Source: Struthio camelus (taxonomy: Eukaryota; Chordata; Aves; Struthioniformes; Struthionidae). Taken from it: DNA of 64,000 bases. The DNA is taken from contig NC_090947.1 of assembly GCF_040807025.1 (NCBI RefSeq), positions 2,976,001-3,040,000 of the forward strand. The letters are read 5' to 3'. Of the stretch, positions 1 through 13,693 are shown one piece after another. The stretch's first letter is position 1. Every line of letters begins with the position of its first letter. The position numbers and the translations under genes were made by a program. The notes under the pieces were generated by a model, which worked only from the letters and a program-made list of their open reading frames with translations, made no database searches and had not been told where the DNA came from.

Positions 1-580
1 TATGAACAGGCGTTGGAATGGAAACAGAGCGGGGAATGGTTGCGCTTGCTGTGTGGTGTGTCCACATGTGGGCATGGAGCCGCTGCTGGACCACAGAAAG
101 GCCCACAAGGGGGTGGTTGGAACAGGCTGAAGATAACTCACATGAAAACCGGCTCAGTGGGCGCCTGGGCAGAGTGCTGATACATGGACCACCTCAAACC
201 CTCTTTCAGAAGCCCCAGAACTACTCAGTGGCAGCACAAAGAGAAACATCTCTGATCCCCCTCCCCCCACCCAACACACACACATAATGAGCTTTTCCTG
301 CGCTCCACTTTGCAGTTGGGCCCAGCTTGCACTCCTGGCACTGAAAATTACTGGAACCCAGGGACTTCTCAGACCAGAGCTTGTGCTTCAGTATCATATC
401 CCTCAGCCCCTGAAGTATTTTCCTACCACAAATCCACCTAATCATTTTTTGGAGTTGTGCAGATGTTTGTCACCCATGACATCCTGCAACAAGGATTTTC
501 ACTGCTTAACTGCACTTTATCTATTATGGAAGACAAGGAGTCACTTTTTCTGCAATGACCAGATGCAGGCTTGCCAAATC

Positions 581-598
581 TTTATTTATTTATTTATT
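581..598. repeat. (TTTA)n microsatellite
   Basis: This is four and a half perfect TTTA units. Confidence 0.9.
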
Positions 599-3500
599 CC
601 AAAGAGGAAACCAAACCTCTGTGCTTTTATTCCCACCTTTTGGGCATCTCTAAGAGACTGCTCTGTGCCCATGAATGGAGGAGTCCTGGCAGCCCTGTGA
701 AACAGGGTGCTGCTGCACAGATACAACTTACATGCAATGCTCATTTGCAGAATGCTGTCTCCGAAGACATTCTGGCCTGTTGTTGTCATGTGGCTGAGTC
801 TCTGGGAGGAGCTATTGCAAACAGCATTTGCTGTCTGTCTGAGATTTTGCGTTCCTTAAGATCCTGACATTTTTGGCTGAAATTCTGACAAGAACCATTT
901 GTCTGTGAGATGTTAAAGCCACATCTGGTCAAGAAGCAGCGGGCACAGTATAAGTAAACAAGTTGCATGAAGCAAAGTCCCAGACTCCTCTGCCAGGACT
1001 CAGATTCACACAGAAAGGCAACCTTACTGCTCAGTATGAATAAAGTAACAAAATCTGGCCTAAGCCAGCTGGGAGAGCAGTACTGTGTGAAATTACAAAT
1101 TAGACGGCCCTGAATTAAATGTAGAGCTCAGACAGGTGGAGTGATCCATTATTCCAAACAATTAACCCCATGGAGGTGGGGAGACCTGTGCTTGGATCCC
1201 TGTGCTGTCTCCAAGCAAGCCCTGCATTGCTGGCATTTGGGTTTTTCTTTTTCCCCTTCTCGATTTACAAGAGTAGTACTTTGGCAAATACACTGAAGAG
1301 CTAGAAGATACTGATTAGCTGATGTTGGGACGTTATTCCAGGAAAGGCAATCCATTTATCAAAGTGCATGCAGCTCCCAGTTCAAGGCAGATGAAGTACT
1401 AATAAATACTGAGCAAAGCAAGTGAATCAGACTCCAAAGTGGCTTAATAAATAAAAGACTATTAAAAAAAAAAAAGCGTGGATGCTTGTACCAACCTTCC
1501 TTCTCCAGCAGCAGCTCTGGGCACTGGTATTTTGCCTTTTCATTTCACAGGGACAACTCACTGGAAAGAACTGTTTCTTTTTACATTGCAAAATCCAAAC
1601 CGTGGAAATTTCAAACTGAGATGAATTTTCAGATCATTGTTATATAGGGCAAAAATCCGCACAGAGTTGCAAAACCTGCTCCTGTAGGAGTTGTCCTATC
1701 TAGGTCTGATGCTGTAATCAGAGCTAAATGCTCCCAGCTCTGCCCTCCCAAATTGACATTAGAAAGTCTAAAGGCCCAGGACACACTGGAAGCTGCACAG
1801 ATGTAGGCCAGTTGAAAAGTAAGCGCTGTCTAGTAAGGAAACAAGCAGGTAATTTATCAAAACACTCTGCAAAGTAGTTGCATTCCTAACCCTTCAGCTG
1901 TCTTGAGTTTGTGCCTTCATGCACAAACTTCAAAAAATGGGACATAAAAGAGAGTGGAAAACTTCAAAAACTTCAAAAGAGCGGAAAACCAAAGAGATTT
2001 TTGAAGCTAGGATACCAGGGCACACAGTCAAACAGAGGAAAACTCACAACTCCTACTCCATTCAGACCAAGGCTACTAGCACCCATGGACAAGCAATTAA
2101 GAAACAAATCAGCTGTGTTTGTTTTCATGTGGGTGAGAAACACCTCCAAACCTGGCAGTCCTCAGAGTGATTTCTGTTCTTCAGAGAACCTGCTCATGGC
2201 AAGCAGAATCTGGGGGATGGGACACTTGGGAGGAGAACAGCAGCTGCTCTGTCCATGGCTCCACTGTGTAAATGACTCCTCATGTGGGTCGGACCACACT
2301 CCACACATGAGGTCCTGCCTCACTCATTTCTTTCATTTCAAGGCTGTCCCTTGACCAAGACCCTGCCTGGATCATTGTGACTGGAGGTGGCTGATCATAA
2401 AGATTTCAGTCAGCTCATCACCGACTGTGCCTATGAACACAGCTTCCCTGAGCTGGCAGGGACTGAGCTTCCCAAAGCTTTGTTTTGTACCAAAGGGCCA
2501 GGTGCAAAACTAGGATCCAGGGTTGGGATTTCATCCTGACCAGTCCCATGTGGCAGCACCAGGTCAGTTTAGGATGAGGACCAGCCCCCGTTGGAGATGG
2601 CAGCTCCCCTGAACCCAGGTTTCAGGCTGTGCCTCAGGGAGGGAAGAGGCTGTTTGGTGCCTGGGAGGAGCTGGGTTCAGCTCCAGGAGGACATGAATCG
2701 AGTAAAAGTCCCATGAAATTGGTAAAGGGGGCAGGCACTTGCTAGTGGAGGTAGGTTTTGCTACAGCTGTGTCTTAAAAAATATGCCTGCCCTATCTTTT
2801 CCCCTCCCAGACTAAGGCAGTTTAGTGCCTGAAGACTGATGATAGATCTGAAATAAAACCCTTGCTATGTCATCCCCAGGCCCTTCCCCATTCAGGTGCT
2901 TTTGCCATAGGGGCTGACCAGTTCTCACTAAGACACAAATGTATGTGCCTGGTGGGTGTTTGTTTCGATCTATCCAATGTGGGAATAGGGGGCTGGTTTG
3001 GAAAGTTTGTGGAGTGGCTGGAATCAACTCAAACACAGATTTGGTCTCTGAAGCCTGTTGGTCAGAGCTGTTTTGGCAGGAGCCTTGTGGGATCAACGCA
3101 GACTAAGGAGGAACAGATTACTTTCAACTTTCTTCTACAGCTGCAACAAGAAGAAGATGCGATTCCTACTAAGATTACAAAAGTATCAGGGAACGCCAAG
3201 ATGAAAAAGAAAAATCAAATATAAAACAAATCCAAAAAGATTAAAAATTTTGAAGAGTTTTACCTGGCTGCTTCAAAGATTAAAAATGAAAAAAATTGAA
3301 AACTTTACAACCAAATAATTGCATAAACGCACACAAAAGAATCCTTCCTTCCAAGCAAATTGAGATCAGCACAGACTCCCAAGGCTTGCAACACAATGGC
3401 ATCTCTCAGGGTTTACCCATAAAGAAGAAATAAAACCTGCCTTCTTTGCAATGTCACTTTCTTACAAAGGTACTTAGCTGTTGCTTTGTCCCAGCTACTT

Positions 3501-6500
3501 CTATAAGGGAAGGGCAGCCACACAACAGCCACAAGATGGTTTCTTCTTACACTGAATGAGGAACATTGCTGCAGTAAGGGCAACATATCACCCTCCCCCT
3601 GCTCTTTGTGCCGCTCCACACACAGAGTCAGCTCAGAATTACAGCTGTTTCAGGTGCCATTGATTTCCACAAAATCAACCACCCTGCAAACACATGCATG
3701 CAGGGCCTGGGCAGCCATTTGAGGGTGGTGCTTACCCTCCTTGAAATGGTTTTGTTCTTCCAAAGGGGTGCAGCAAAAGGAGAGCAAGGTTGGGACAGAA
3801 GGATCCTCCAGGCCCAGTCCTGCCCCAAAAGGCAACCTAGGTGTCCAGCAGCATTGCCTATTTGTTCAGCATCTCCAGCTGCAGGAGTTCTCTCCCACAC
3901 TAAGCTTCCCTATGAGCATCTTCTTCTGCTGTGGTCGGGATATGCAGTGTAACCTCAGCTCTGTCCAGCTCCCTAGGAGGGCTGCTCCGAGGGCAGCAGC
4001 ACCAGCTCCTTGATGGCTGTCTGCCGTTTCTCCTTGTTGACCTGGGCAGAGTCTCCAGGTGAGGAGCAGGCTCCAGAGCCCAGCCAGTGCAGCAGTGACC
4101 TCTAGTGACACTTGGGGAACACTTTGAAGCCCCTGCAGCTAGCTGATAGCTGTGCAGATGTGGCCCCAGATCACCATGGAAGCTTGCAGGCCATGAAGGA
4201 TGCTGTCCTTGTGGAGCATGACCCAGCTGCATTGGAGGGTGGGGGGAGGAGGGCATCTTTAAACCCTGCTCCCTGGGTATTGCCGCCAGGCCACAGAGGG
4301 GCGAATGGGCTTCACCCTCTGCTCCTTTTGCACCCCCTCATGGTGGCCTGGCTTGTCCTTCTGTCCCTAGACAAGGTGGGAGCCACACATGCCCCTTACC
4401 TGCATCTCTATAGCCTCCTAACCCCAGCCTCATCCAGGCATCCTGCTGCCAACCCGTCCCTCACACCTTAGCTGGACCTTTTTCTCTTCCTGATCCCCAG
4501 GCACCCATTAAATTCCAAGAGATGGAAAATTGGTCAGTGATCCATTGTTCTTTTGATTAAGCTCCTTTTTTCCTGTGCTCCCAAATCCAGGAAACCCGCA
4601 TGGAGGTTTGAGTCTGGTCCATCTGAAGGATGTCCCTAGTAGGGCTCTGGGATTAGGGTGAGATCCTGATTCCAGCCCTTCCCCAGAGACCACAAAAGCA
4701 GTGGTCAGACCTATCTTTCTATAACACCTCTACCAGATGCTCTGTGTGTGCATGGAGAGGGGCACATTGACTGGTCAGATGGAGGACACTAAAAGTATGC
4801 TCTTCCCTCACTAACCATGCCCAAAATGGGATAGGGGAGTTCAGCATGCAGGAGGCACCGGTAGAAGATGACAGGGAAATGTAGAAGAGAAAGCAAACCT
4901 GTGATTTTCCCTGCTCATTTACTATTTTACCACAAGGCAGGTTTCGTTTCTGCTCGGGAGAGTTAGCAAAGTCTCTTGAAAGCATTTCCTACTGACAAGC
5001 TGTCTGACTGCCTTGGAAACTCTCTGCTGAACACCCTCGTTCCTTCTGCCAGCTCCTTCTGACCTGTGTAGAGCTTGCAAGTGTCCCTGGGAGAGGAACA
5101 CAGGTGCTCAGCATGGCTCCCTGGGAATCATCAGCCTCTGCATGACATAATCTTTGCTAAACATCTGGGAAAGGGGTCAGAGGACATCTTGTTTCAAGTC
5201 AAAGGAAGCAGGTATTAGCAAGAGCCTCACTGGAGAAGGATGAGGCAACTCCCCAGCAGAGGCCAGTTGAAGGGGCTCCACAGTCCTAAGGATGCACCAA
5301 AAGGAAAGAAGACCACAGGCCACAAATAGGGTGAGGCAAGGAGCGGGTAAAAGACACCAGCTCTGACATACAGTGAGCAAACTGGTTTCTTTCAAGGAGC
5401 TTTTGTTCTGTGAAAACTCCAGCTGTCAAGGAACAGAGAGAAACAGGAGAGAAAACTTCCCCCACCCTCCCAAAAGACAAATTCTGCTCTAAATCTGTGC
5501 ACCCCTCTTTGCCTACCTTTTCAAGGAAAAGATGCTCATGTTTCTGTGGGCTGTTTGCAGCAGGCTGTGGGCCCCAGGGAACATCCACACTGCAGTATTA
5601 CATATGGGTAAGTCTTGCTGGGGTGCACATGGGCTGATGCGTTGGCATACCGAGGCAGCACAGCCATGCTAACTCACAGTCCTGGGATAAGCCACCTGGT
5701 CACTAACACAGCAAGATACAGGAGTCTAAGCAGTGAGCTCTCAGGTCTCCAAGACGGTGAAAGCATGATAAAAGGCATAAGCATCATAAAAAGCAAATGA
5801 GATAGGCAGTGGGGGCTGCAGAGGAAGAAAGGACTGGGGAGGGAGTGAGCTTAATATGGGCAATTTTATGTCCAGCCCCTGCTTTGCCACTAGTTTCCAG
5901 GCACTCAGGGCTGCTTTCACAGAACTTGATAGCATGCTAGGGAGGGTGAAGGACGCGGTCACTGCTACGTAAGCTCAGCAACACAGAGAGGGGTTCAGAG
6001 CTACTTCCTGCCAGAGCTGAGTGGTCCCTCCCACACAAGTGCATCCCTCTGTGCCTCTGTCTCCATCTTCCTCTCAGCCCATCTCCTGGATCGAGGTTGT
6101 TGCACAAAGCCAGAGTAATTGCCCTGCCTTGGAGTGCTCTTCTGAAAATCAGTGCATTTAAGAAAAGGAGTCTTTGAGGTCCTCTGGTGCCCAGCATTTG
6201 GGGCCATCCTGATTCCATGGACAGAGCTTGTATTCACACACTGCAAACAACAGGGCATTCAGCAAAAATGAAGAGACAGTAAATTCAGAAGTGGTTAAAA
6301 AAGGCATCTTTTCACACAATTTGCCTTGGGGAACTCAACATCACGTGATGTGGCTGGGACAGGAACTTGTGGGATCAGACAACTGCTGTGCTGACCCTGC
6401 ATATTTCTGTTAATCATACAAAAAAATAAATGGGGAAACAGGGAAAGACTGCCAAGTGAACAACATGCAAGCACCAAAATCACTCTATCTATCTGTTTTG

Positions 6501-6659
6501 CCTGTGAAGTACCACACTGGAGAAGACTTCCACAAGGTTAGATCATCATTTCTGGGAATAGGATGGAAGCAGGCTGCAGGATTTTCTGTAGCTTCCACTG
6601 AGGTTTCTGGTACTAACCAATGCCAGCCCGGCCAAGTCCAAAAACTCCTTTACTAGTGG

Positions 6660-6925
6660 CAGTGGTCACTGGCACTCCCATCACAAGGATGGGAGCCACT
6701 ATTCACTCCTTTCCAGCCACTTGAAGATTTTCCTGGCGTCCAGCCTGAACCCTCAAATCCTCATCCCATGGTTGTTGTCCCTTGTTATACCGTCTCCCAC
6801 AACCAGGGAGAGTGTGGCTCTGTTCTTTCTGGACCTGTCCTGCAAGGAGCTGTAGCTAGTGTTAGATCCAAGCCCTGGGCTGAGATACAAGTAGACCCCG
6901 CCCTTCTCCAGCCTCACTGTGTCTT
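6660..6925 (-). mobile_element. Old, diverged CR1 relic
   Basis: The plus strand shows TTCCAGCCACTTGAAGATTT, CAGCCTGAACC, TTGTCCCTTGTTATACCGTC, a GGGAGAGTGTGGCTCTGTTC stretch, and CTGTAGCTAGTGTTAGATC. These line up in order with the reverse complement of the CR1 3' region, as in the younger copy at 39120-39290. The match is patchy with many substitutions, so this is an ancient insertion or a distant CR1 subfamily. The edges are approximate. Confidence 0.55.
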
Positions 6926-9632
6926 TGGTTGCTACCATCAGGTGCGGCTGGAAGACCTGATGTGTTTTGGTCCTTCCCTTTACTGCAGCACTATAAAGAG
7001 GTTGATTAAAAGTAACAAAATTGGAGAAGGTGTGAAAGCATGTGAAAATGTGAAAACTCAGTGATGGTCAAGATAAAATGCAGGTTTGGAAAGATCAACC
7101 CTTCCTCTTCACAACCCCATTTTACATAAAGGGTTGAACCTTTTCCTGAAAGATGCAATGATTTCTGAGATCCTAAGACATACCCAGATTTTTTAATAAA
7201 AGTATGATCAGTGAGAAGGACAGCAGCTTGCATTAGGAATTTGTAATACCAAACATACTGTTTGCCATTTAAACTTCAGGGGGAGACCACAGTGACAGGT
7301 CTAGATCAGAGGCCTAGCCATGGAAGAATTAGCATAATAAAACATTACCTGCAAAAAATCATATGCCGATGGAAGTCCCCAAACACTCTGAATTATTGCA
7401 GTTTTCCTATTGATATTTGCTTTATAACAACACTTCTCTTAGGTGCCAAAGCTACAAATTCTTTGTGCCTGAGAACACAGCCTACGTAGGACTGAAGGAT
7501 GCTGCCAGCACTTTCTTCAATACATCGATTTGTCCTGCAGCTAGTGATGCTGCAATGATCCCAGGACAACAGGCTGATGATGGTATTTCAAGCTGTATTA
7601 CCTTGGCTCCTCTGCACTGCAGAGGACCTCGGAAAGTAAGAGCTATGGGAGGTCATGTAAACCGACTCTGAATCACTAAAGTTTTTTTTTTTAGCTGGTC
7701 AGATAGATGCTTTGAAAAGACATACTAAAGCTGTGGCTGCTTTCTCCAGGGAACTATCAGGATGATTTTATTTGGCCAGAACACGGTAACAGGGTCAGGC
7801 TGTCAGCTTCTATTAAGATTTGGATGTGCGTCACTGAATGGAAAGTGCTTGGCTATATTGCTTCTCATTAGATTGCTTTATGATAAATCTAATCATTAAC
7901 TTACTACACTTGGCTGATTTGAGGGTTATAAGCCTGGCTCTGCAGCTGCCCCAGCTGAGCACCCTGCCTTCCACCAAGGAAGAACAGCTTTACCGTGATG
8001 GTGCCTCATTTGCAACAGCGAACATCTCAGCACGGTGAACAGCAAATCTGCTACCCAGCACTGTGAGCTAATGGGCCTGATATGGCCTCTCCTGACAGCA
8101 GAGTTGAAAAGTCTCGGGCAAATGAAGCAATGCCTTCCCTGTTTCCTTGTCCTGGCGGGCCGCATCCACCCTCAGTTCTCACCAAGGGAGATGTTTTTGG
8201 GTAACTAGGGCATACTCGTACACTCAGTGGCTTAGCCACATGTTACAGCTTGCCCTCCTGGGGTGAACTCAGGAACACCTGCACCAACCTGCTACATGAG
8301 GTGACAAGCTGTGCAGACAGTCCCTGCACATGAGGCAAATGCTGCCATTTCATGCCACCTCCTTCTGCCTCCCTGATGTAGATGGACATAGGCCTCTTCT
8401 AAGGCATCCGGAGCACAGCTGGACAGTCTCTTGGCTTCCATACCCCTCCCTTAACTCTGAGAGCATGTCTGAAAACAGAGGTGAAACCTTTTATTCCCTC
8501 CCAGTCACATAGCAGGAGCCACAGGCAGCTGGGCCTGACCGGCAACTCAGAGGGGCTTATTTTTGTTTAATTTTCCATTGATCCCTCCACACTACAGCAG
8601 AAAGCACCCACACCCTCCTGTCTGAGTAGCCTTTTAAAAATTATTTTCTAAGCTAAATGAGTGAGAATTTCTCCCCTAGAGACGGTGCAAGGAGTTGATT
8701 TAAGCTAAGCTGAAGCAAGCCTGTGGGAGCATGTCCCCAGGTCCCATAGACCAGCAGCACCAAGGGGGCCTCAAGGGGGTAAAAACTGGTGTAATTTCGA
8801 GTGGCTCATTCCAGGGGACCTATGACTGCAGGACAGGATCACTGCCACCAGCTCTGGGCATGTCCTGCTTCTAGCACAGCTTATGAAAACACCTGCATAT
8901 GGAGTGTGGTGCAGAAACTGCCCAGACATGCTCTTAACCTCACTGCAGCTCTCCAACCAGCAAGACTCCTACAGCTTCCAAGACAACCCCGACCCAGAGA
9001 GCTCTAACACAACCTGCTGGGAAGGGAAGAGCTTTGCGATGGACTCTGCTGGGGGAGGTTCACAGAGGAAATGGCACAGAACAATGTCTTCTTTCCACTG
9101 AGATGCTCGTTAACTGAGCTCTTGCTATATCTCTAGGACACAGCACTGTGAATTTACCGCTCAGGTGCCATTCAATAACCACACAGGCTCCTTCCTTTGA
9201 CTTCAGTGGGCCATCATGGCCCATTGCTACTACCAGCCCTGCTGAAGTCTTGATCCATGCCTGGCTGTTACCAGTTACTTGCCCTTGCCTGTCTGCTGTG
9301 CTGCAGCTGCACTGTTAGGCACCTCTGCCCTGACTTGGCCAGCTGCTCCTCAAGAAGATGTGCCTTAACTCTAATGCCAAGAGAAGGCAAAAATTATCCA
9401 AACTAATGTATCACACAGGACCAACGAAGCGGAAGCTCCACACGGTGTCATGCTGAGAGGTATTAGTCAGGCTGAGCAGATCACTGTTGCCGAGATTTTA
9501 AAATAAGAGCCGATTTTTGGTAAAGCGCAACGCATTAGGTCAGCCCCATTAGATAGACCTTGTTATTCAGCACTTTCCCAAAGACAGCCCAGTAATCCTG
9601 TGTTCACAACTGGCTGCTGAAGAAATGCCCTC

Positions 9633-9648
9633 TTTTTTTTTTTTTTTT
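9633..9648. repeat. Poly(T) run
   Basis: The sequence shows 16 T in a row. No flanking retrogene is recognised. Confidence 0.9.
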
Positions 9649-10381
9649 AACTAAGGACCATACAGTTATGCTACCAAAGACAGCTAGGATTCATAGGCCC
9701 ATGGCTCAGGTCATTAGTTGCACAAAGGTTTCTGTGCTTCCCAGAGCTCCTCTGCAGCTGGAAGAGTAGCCCTAAAAGACATGGCATTGTATTTCCAACA
9801 GCTAGTGTTGTGATACCTGAATTCTCCCGGCTTGTGGATCCTATTTTCTCCTTCCAGCTCCGTAGATGAAGCTCCTTCTGATCCCTGCTGTGCCACAGCC
9901 CAGGCATTTGAATGCCCAGCAGCTGGTACCCACGAGTATAAAGAGAGTTCCTGGTGACCCACACTTGTCAAAGGCCTGGGACACAGGGTCCATGACTAAC
10001 CTCATCCTGGTACCCCAAGCACTGCAATCTCTTGTTGCTTCATGGAAAAAAGAAGGCCAGACGTCCAACTATTAGCAGGGTCCTGCAGTGAGGTCTGAGC
10101 TCATAGCCTTCTCCCTGGCAACTGAGGCAGAAATTCTGCCTTTCCCACTTTAATGTACCCAAATCAGGGACTCACACCCTCTTTCTCCAAAGTCACAGAG
10201 CAGCTCTTAAAATTGCCTCTGACCAGCTCCTGAATGGCTGAAAGGCACATTAGTGAGGATCAGACCAGCTACAGAGGTGATACTTCATTCTCTCTCTCTC
10301 TTCTGACAGTACCCTGACTGATATGGCAGCCCTTTCCTCGATGATACTAAAGCACACCACACACCTTTGATCAGGGTGACT

Positions 10382-10399
10382 CTGTCCCCCGGGGGACAG
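10382..10399. repeat. Perfect 18-base GC-rich palindrome
   Basis: CTGTCCCCC is followed at once by its exact reverse complement GGGGGACAG, with no loop. The function is unknown and it lies in intergenic DNA. Confidence 0.9.
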
Positions 10400-13300
10400 G
10401 CATGGAACCAAGCTACAAGCCTGTCGGAAGGTTCATGCCAACATCATGTGGCACACTGGCAGGGCAGCTGAGCATGGGAGTCACATTGCACCCTTCCTGC
10501 CCTATGCTTCCGTGGCAGACTGTGGAACGGTATAACACAGCTCCAGATAAGGCTACAGAGCTAGGAAGCTTGATCTTAGCATCTTTTTATTGCATTCTTT
10601 TGGCCAAGGTAGGGCCATACTAGCCTCCACAGTTCCTGTGGGTGTTGAACCTAATCAGCTCATGCCAATTCAGAGTGTGTCTGTCTTGCATCCCATTGGC
10701 AATGAGGGTTTAGCATGAATCCTTTCCATCTTCATTTTCTACTATGATTTCATGAATTTGTATCAGAGACAATTAAGCCATCAGTGATTGAAGTATCCAA
10801 GATAAGCCACTGGAATTCTCCTGCTCTTCCAGAGCAGCATCTCTAGGTTGGGGAGGGCTCTTTCATGCAGGGCTAGGCACCATTAGCCCAGATGGACTTT
10901 TCCTGGAAACCAGGCTGTGGTTTGACCACAAGCCACTGGATGCATTGCAGGAGTCTGTGTCACATTCTCTGGCCTGGGCTGCACAGAATGTCAGGCTGCA
11001 TCATCACTGTGGTCACTGCTGGCTTTGAATCTCAGGGGCAGGGGAGACCATTCAGATCACAAGGCGTTTGCTGTTCTTTGCACTGTGACCATAAGACAAG
11101 TGATTAAAGAGATGCAAAGTAAAGAGTATTCTGCAAGGCATTTGAGGATTTGCAGCAGGAAGGTGTCCTGCTAGGAAACGCGGAGTAATGTTTTGAGGCA
11201 TTCTTTCTCTCTGCCTCAAAAGGACATGGGTGACTCCAGCACACTATCAAATCACCAGATCTTTGCCAAATCCCAATCCCGACCAGCCTTATGGCAAGAT
11301 AAGGCAACTCAGCTGAACTTTCTCTCCCAACAGGCTAGGTGAAGTTTCATGGCTTTGGATTAACTCGTGCACAGTAATTTGGTAGGAGGTGGGGACAGTA
11401 GCATGTGCCTGAAGCCTAAAAGGAGGCTATTCACCTCATGGCAGGGGGCGCTAAGAGCTGCATGCTGAGTAGGTCATAGGGTGTTTGGGCCTGAAGGCAT
11501 CACAGCAGTCAGCAACGCCCAAAGCAGAGCCGGGAACACTCCCCATCTGGCTGCAACAGATGAAATAATGAGTCTTCCCCTCCCTCAAGCCCAGCATCTC
11601 AGGGGTGCATCAGGATGCATCACAGTGGAAAAGACACCCATATTGGAACTGAAGGCTCCTCTGGGAGTCAGCGGTAGTTTCCCAAGCCTCAGGCTCTCCC
11701 TTTCAGGGGTTAATTACAGTTACAGCTAACAACCTCTGTCTTTATTTACACTGGAGGCTGGGCACCCGCAGCTGGCACACCCACAGTTAATGGGAAAGGG
11801 GTCTAGTTTGGACCGCGCTATCTTGTCTAAAACCACACACAGAGCTCAAGCCACAGACAGGAGGAGCAGCGGTTCTGCTCTCAGCTTGGCTGCTCCCCTC
11901 CCAGACAACAAAAGGGTTGGTAACGCAGTTCAAAGTTCCCCCAGCACAAAAACGTTCTTTGAGGGTAATTTGTTTCAGCTAGAAAGCAGCTGAAGTTAAT
12001 TACGCAGCAATGAAATATTACACTTTAATATTACTTAACTCCCCTTGGCTGGGCTGCCATGAAATGCTGCTGTGTTTGAGATCCGGACCCAAGAGCTTTC
12101 TGATCTGTAGATAACGTCCTAGTTAAACAAGGGAGAGGCAGGGTAATGGGATGCACAACGAGCCAAAAGCCCAGGAGAAGGAGACAATGGAGCATGGGGC
12201 CAGCTCGACGTCTGGCTGCATGTGGGGACACCAGCCATGCACAACCAGAGGGTCAGTCTTTGAGCTGGATAGTGGCTGGGGCATTCAGTGCGTCACCAGC
12301 CTATGAGAGATCTGTCAGGCCCTCATACTTTTGTGCATGGGGTCACCCGTAGCCTTTTGCCCTGTGCTTTGACTTAAAAGTCTTGTTTGAAAGCTTTTCC
12401 TAATATGAAAGGGGAAGGGTTCCCAACGCACTGGAAATTCAGACATTTCTTTGCCATCAGTGCACAGGTCACTTAGCACAGTGATGTTCTGCATGGTCTG
12501 TGAGTAATGCTGCTATCTGGCCCAGTAATTGTCCCTGGAAGTCCCCTGGCTGCAGCGGCAGGCACGCCTGTAAGCACTTGGCCAAATGAATTCTTCATTC
12601 ACCAGATTTTTGAGCAAGAGCTTGAACAACCTATCCAATGGCATTGCAGGTGTCTCCCTCCATCCTCTGCAGGCCTGGGAAAGACATCTGAGAAGGGCAG
12701 AAAGAACAGAAGCTTTGTCCAGTTTGAAGCTCAAGCTGGGACAGAATCTGCGAGGAATGCCAATGACTGCAGGCTGGTGGCTAGATGAACAAGGGAAGCC
12801 CTGCTTGCTCTGTGCCCCTATTTGTCCCAATCCCACACAGTTGGGCATTCTCTCCTGTTGCCCTGCGTAGAGATCACACAGAAGGCGGCGACAGAAAACG
12901 CCAGGCTTGTGGACACAGTGGCTAAGTCCACAGGGAGCTGGAGGCACAGAGGCAACTTTCCTTGCTGTGTTCTTGGGCTTGGTAGCCCACAGGTGATGCC
13001 CCTGAGCGGAAAAGGGTGACATCTAGGAGTCAGCATCCCCACAAAACCCTTGTGCTCCTTCCTCTGAGTCATGCCTAGAGAAGGCAAAGTAGTTTGAAGG
13101 ATGACAGCACAGCAATAAGGATATGCCCCTTCTGAACAACAGAAATGAAGAGCAAGTCCAAGCTCCAAAAGCTGGAAAAGCAGTGCTGGCACTCTGAAAG
13201 AGAACCTATGTACCTCAAGCAAGGGGATAGGCCTGGCCCTAGGATCACCATAGCCACCAGATGATTTAAAGCACCTCAAAGGCACGAGGGTGAGAAATCC

Positions 13301-13657
13301 CAGAGTTGTTCCTAGTGTCAACAGCAAAAGTCACAGCACGCACAAGAGTTAAAGTGGCCTTCCCACATGCTCAGAGACTTGGCTGCGCTAGCCTATCCCA
13401 CAGCAGTCTGTAGACCTCAGCCTGAAGCTCAAATTACCCCAGGCAGGCTGAGGGTCCCATGTCAGCTGCCTTCATCATCCAGTGTCGTGTGGAGGATGTT
13501 GCCACTTAATGGGATGTGCTAGGAAAGCCCTGTGTGTGTCCTACTGGAAACCAGCAAGACAGGGGTATATATTGGAGGCACTGAGCAAGAGGCGGAGATG
13601 TTTAGCCAGCTCCCCTGCGCTGGCTGAGATCTTCATTTAGTAGTTACTTATCAGGAC

Positions 13658-13693
13658 GTCCCCTGCATTGTAATATAATACAGTGCAGGGGGC
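13658..13693. repeat. 36-base inverted repeat able to form a strong hairpin
   Basis: The left arm GTCCCCTGCATTGTA pairs with the right arm TACAGTGCAGGGGGC over 15 positions, 13 Watson-Crick and two G-T wobble, around the loop ATATAA. Pairing does not extend outward, so it is too short for a typical microRNA precursor. The function is unknown. Confidence 0.85.

Noticed and set aside
12513..13327. Two overlapping 169-codon minus-strand frames
   Set aside because: They overlap each other in different frames and are accompanied by plus-strand frames over the same bases. No family motif is seen.
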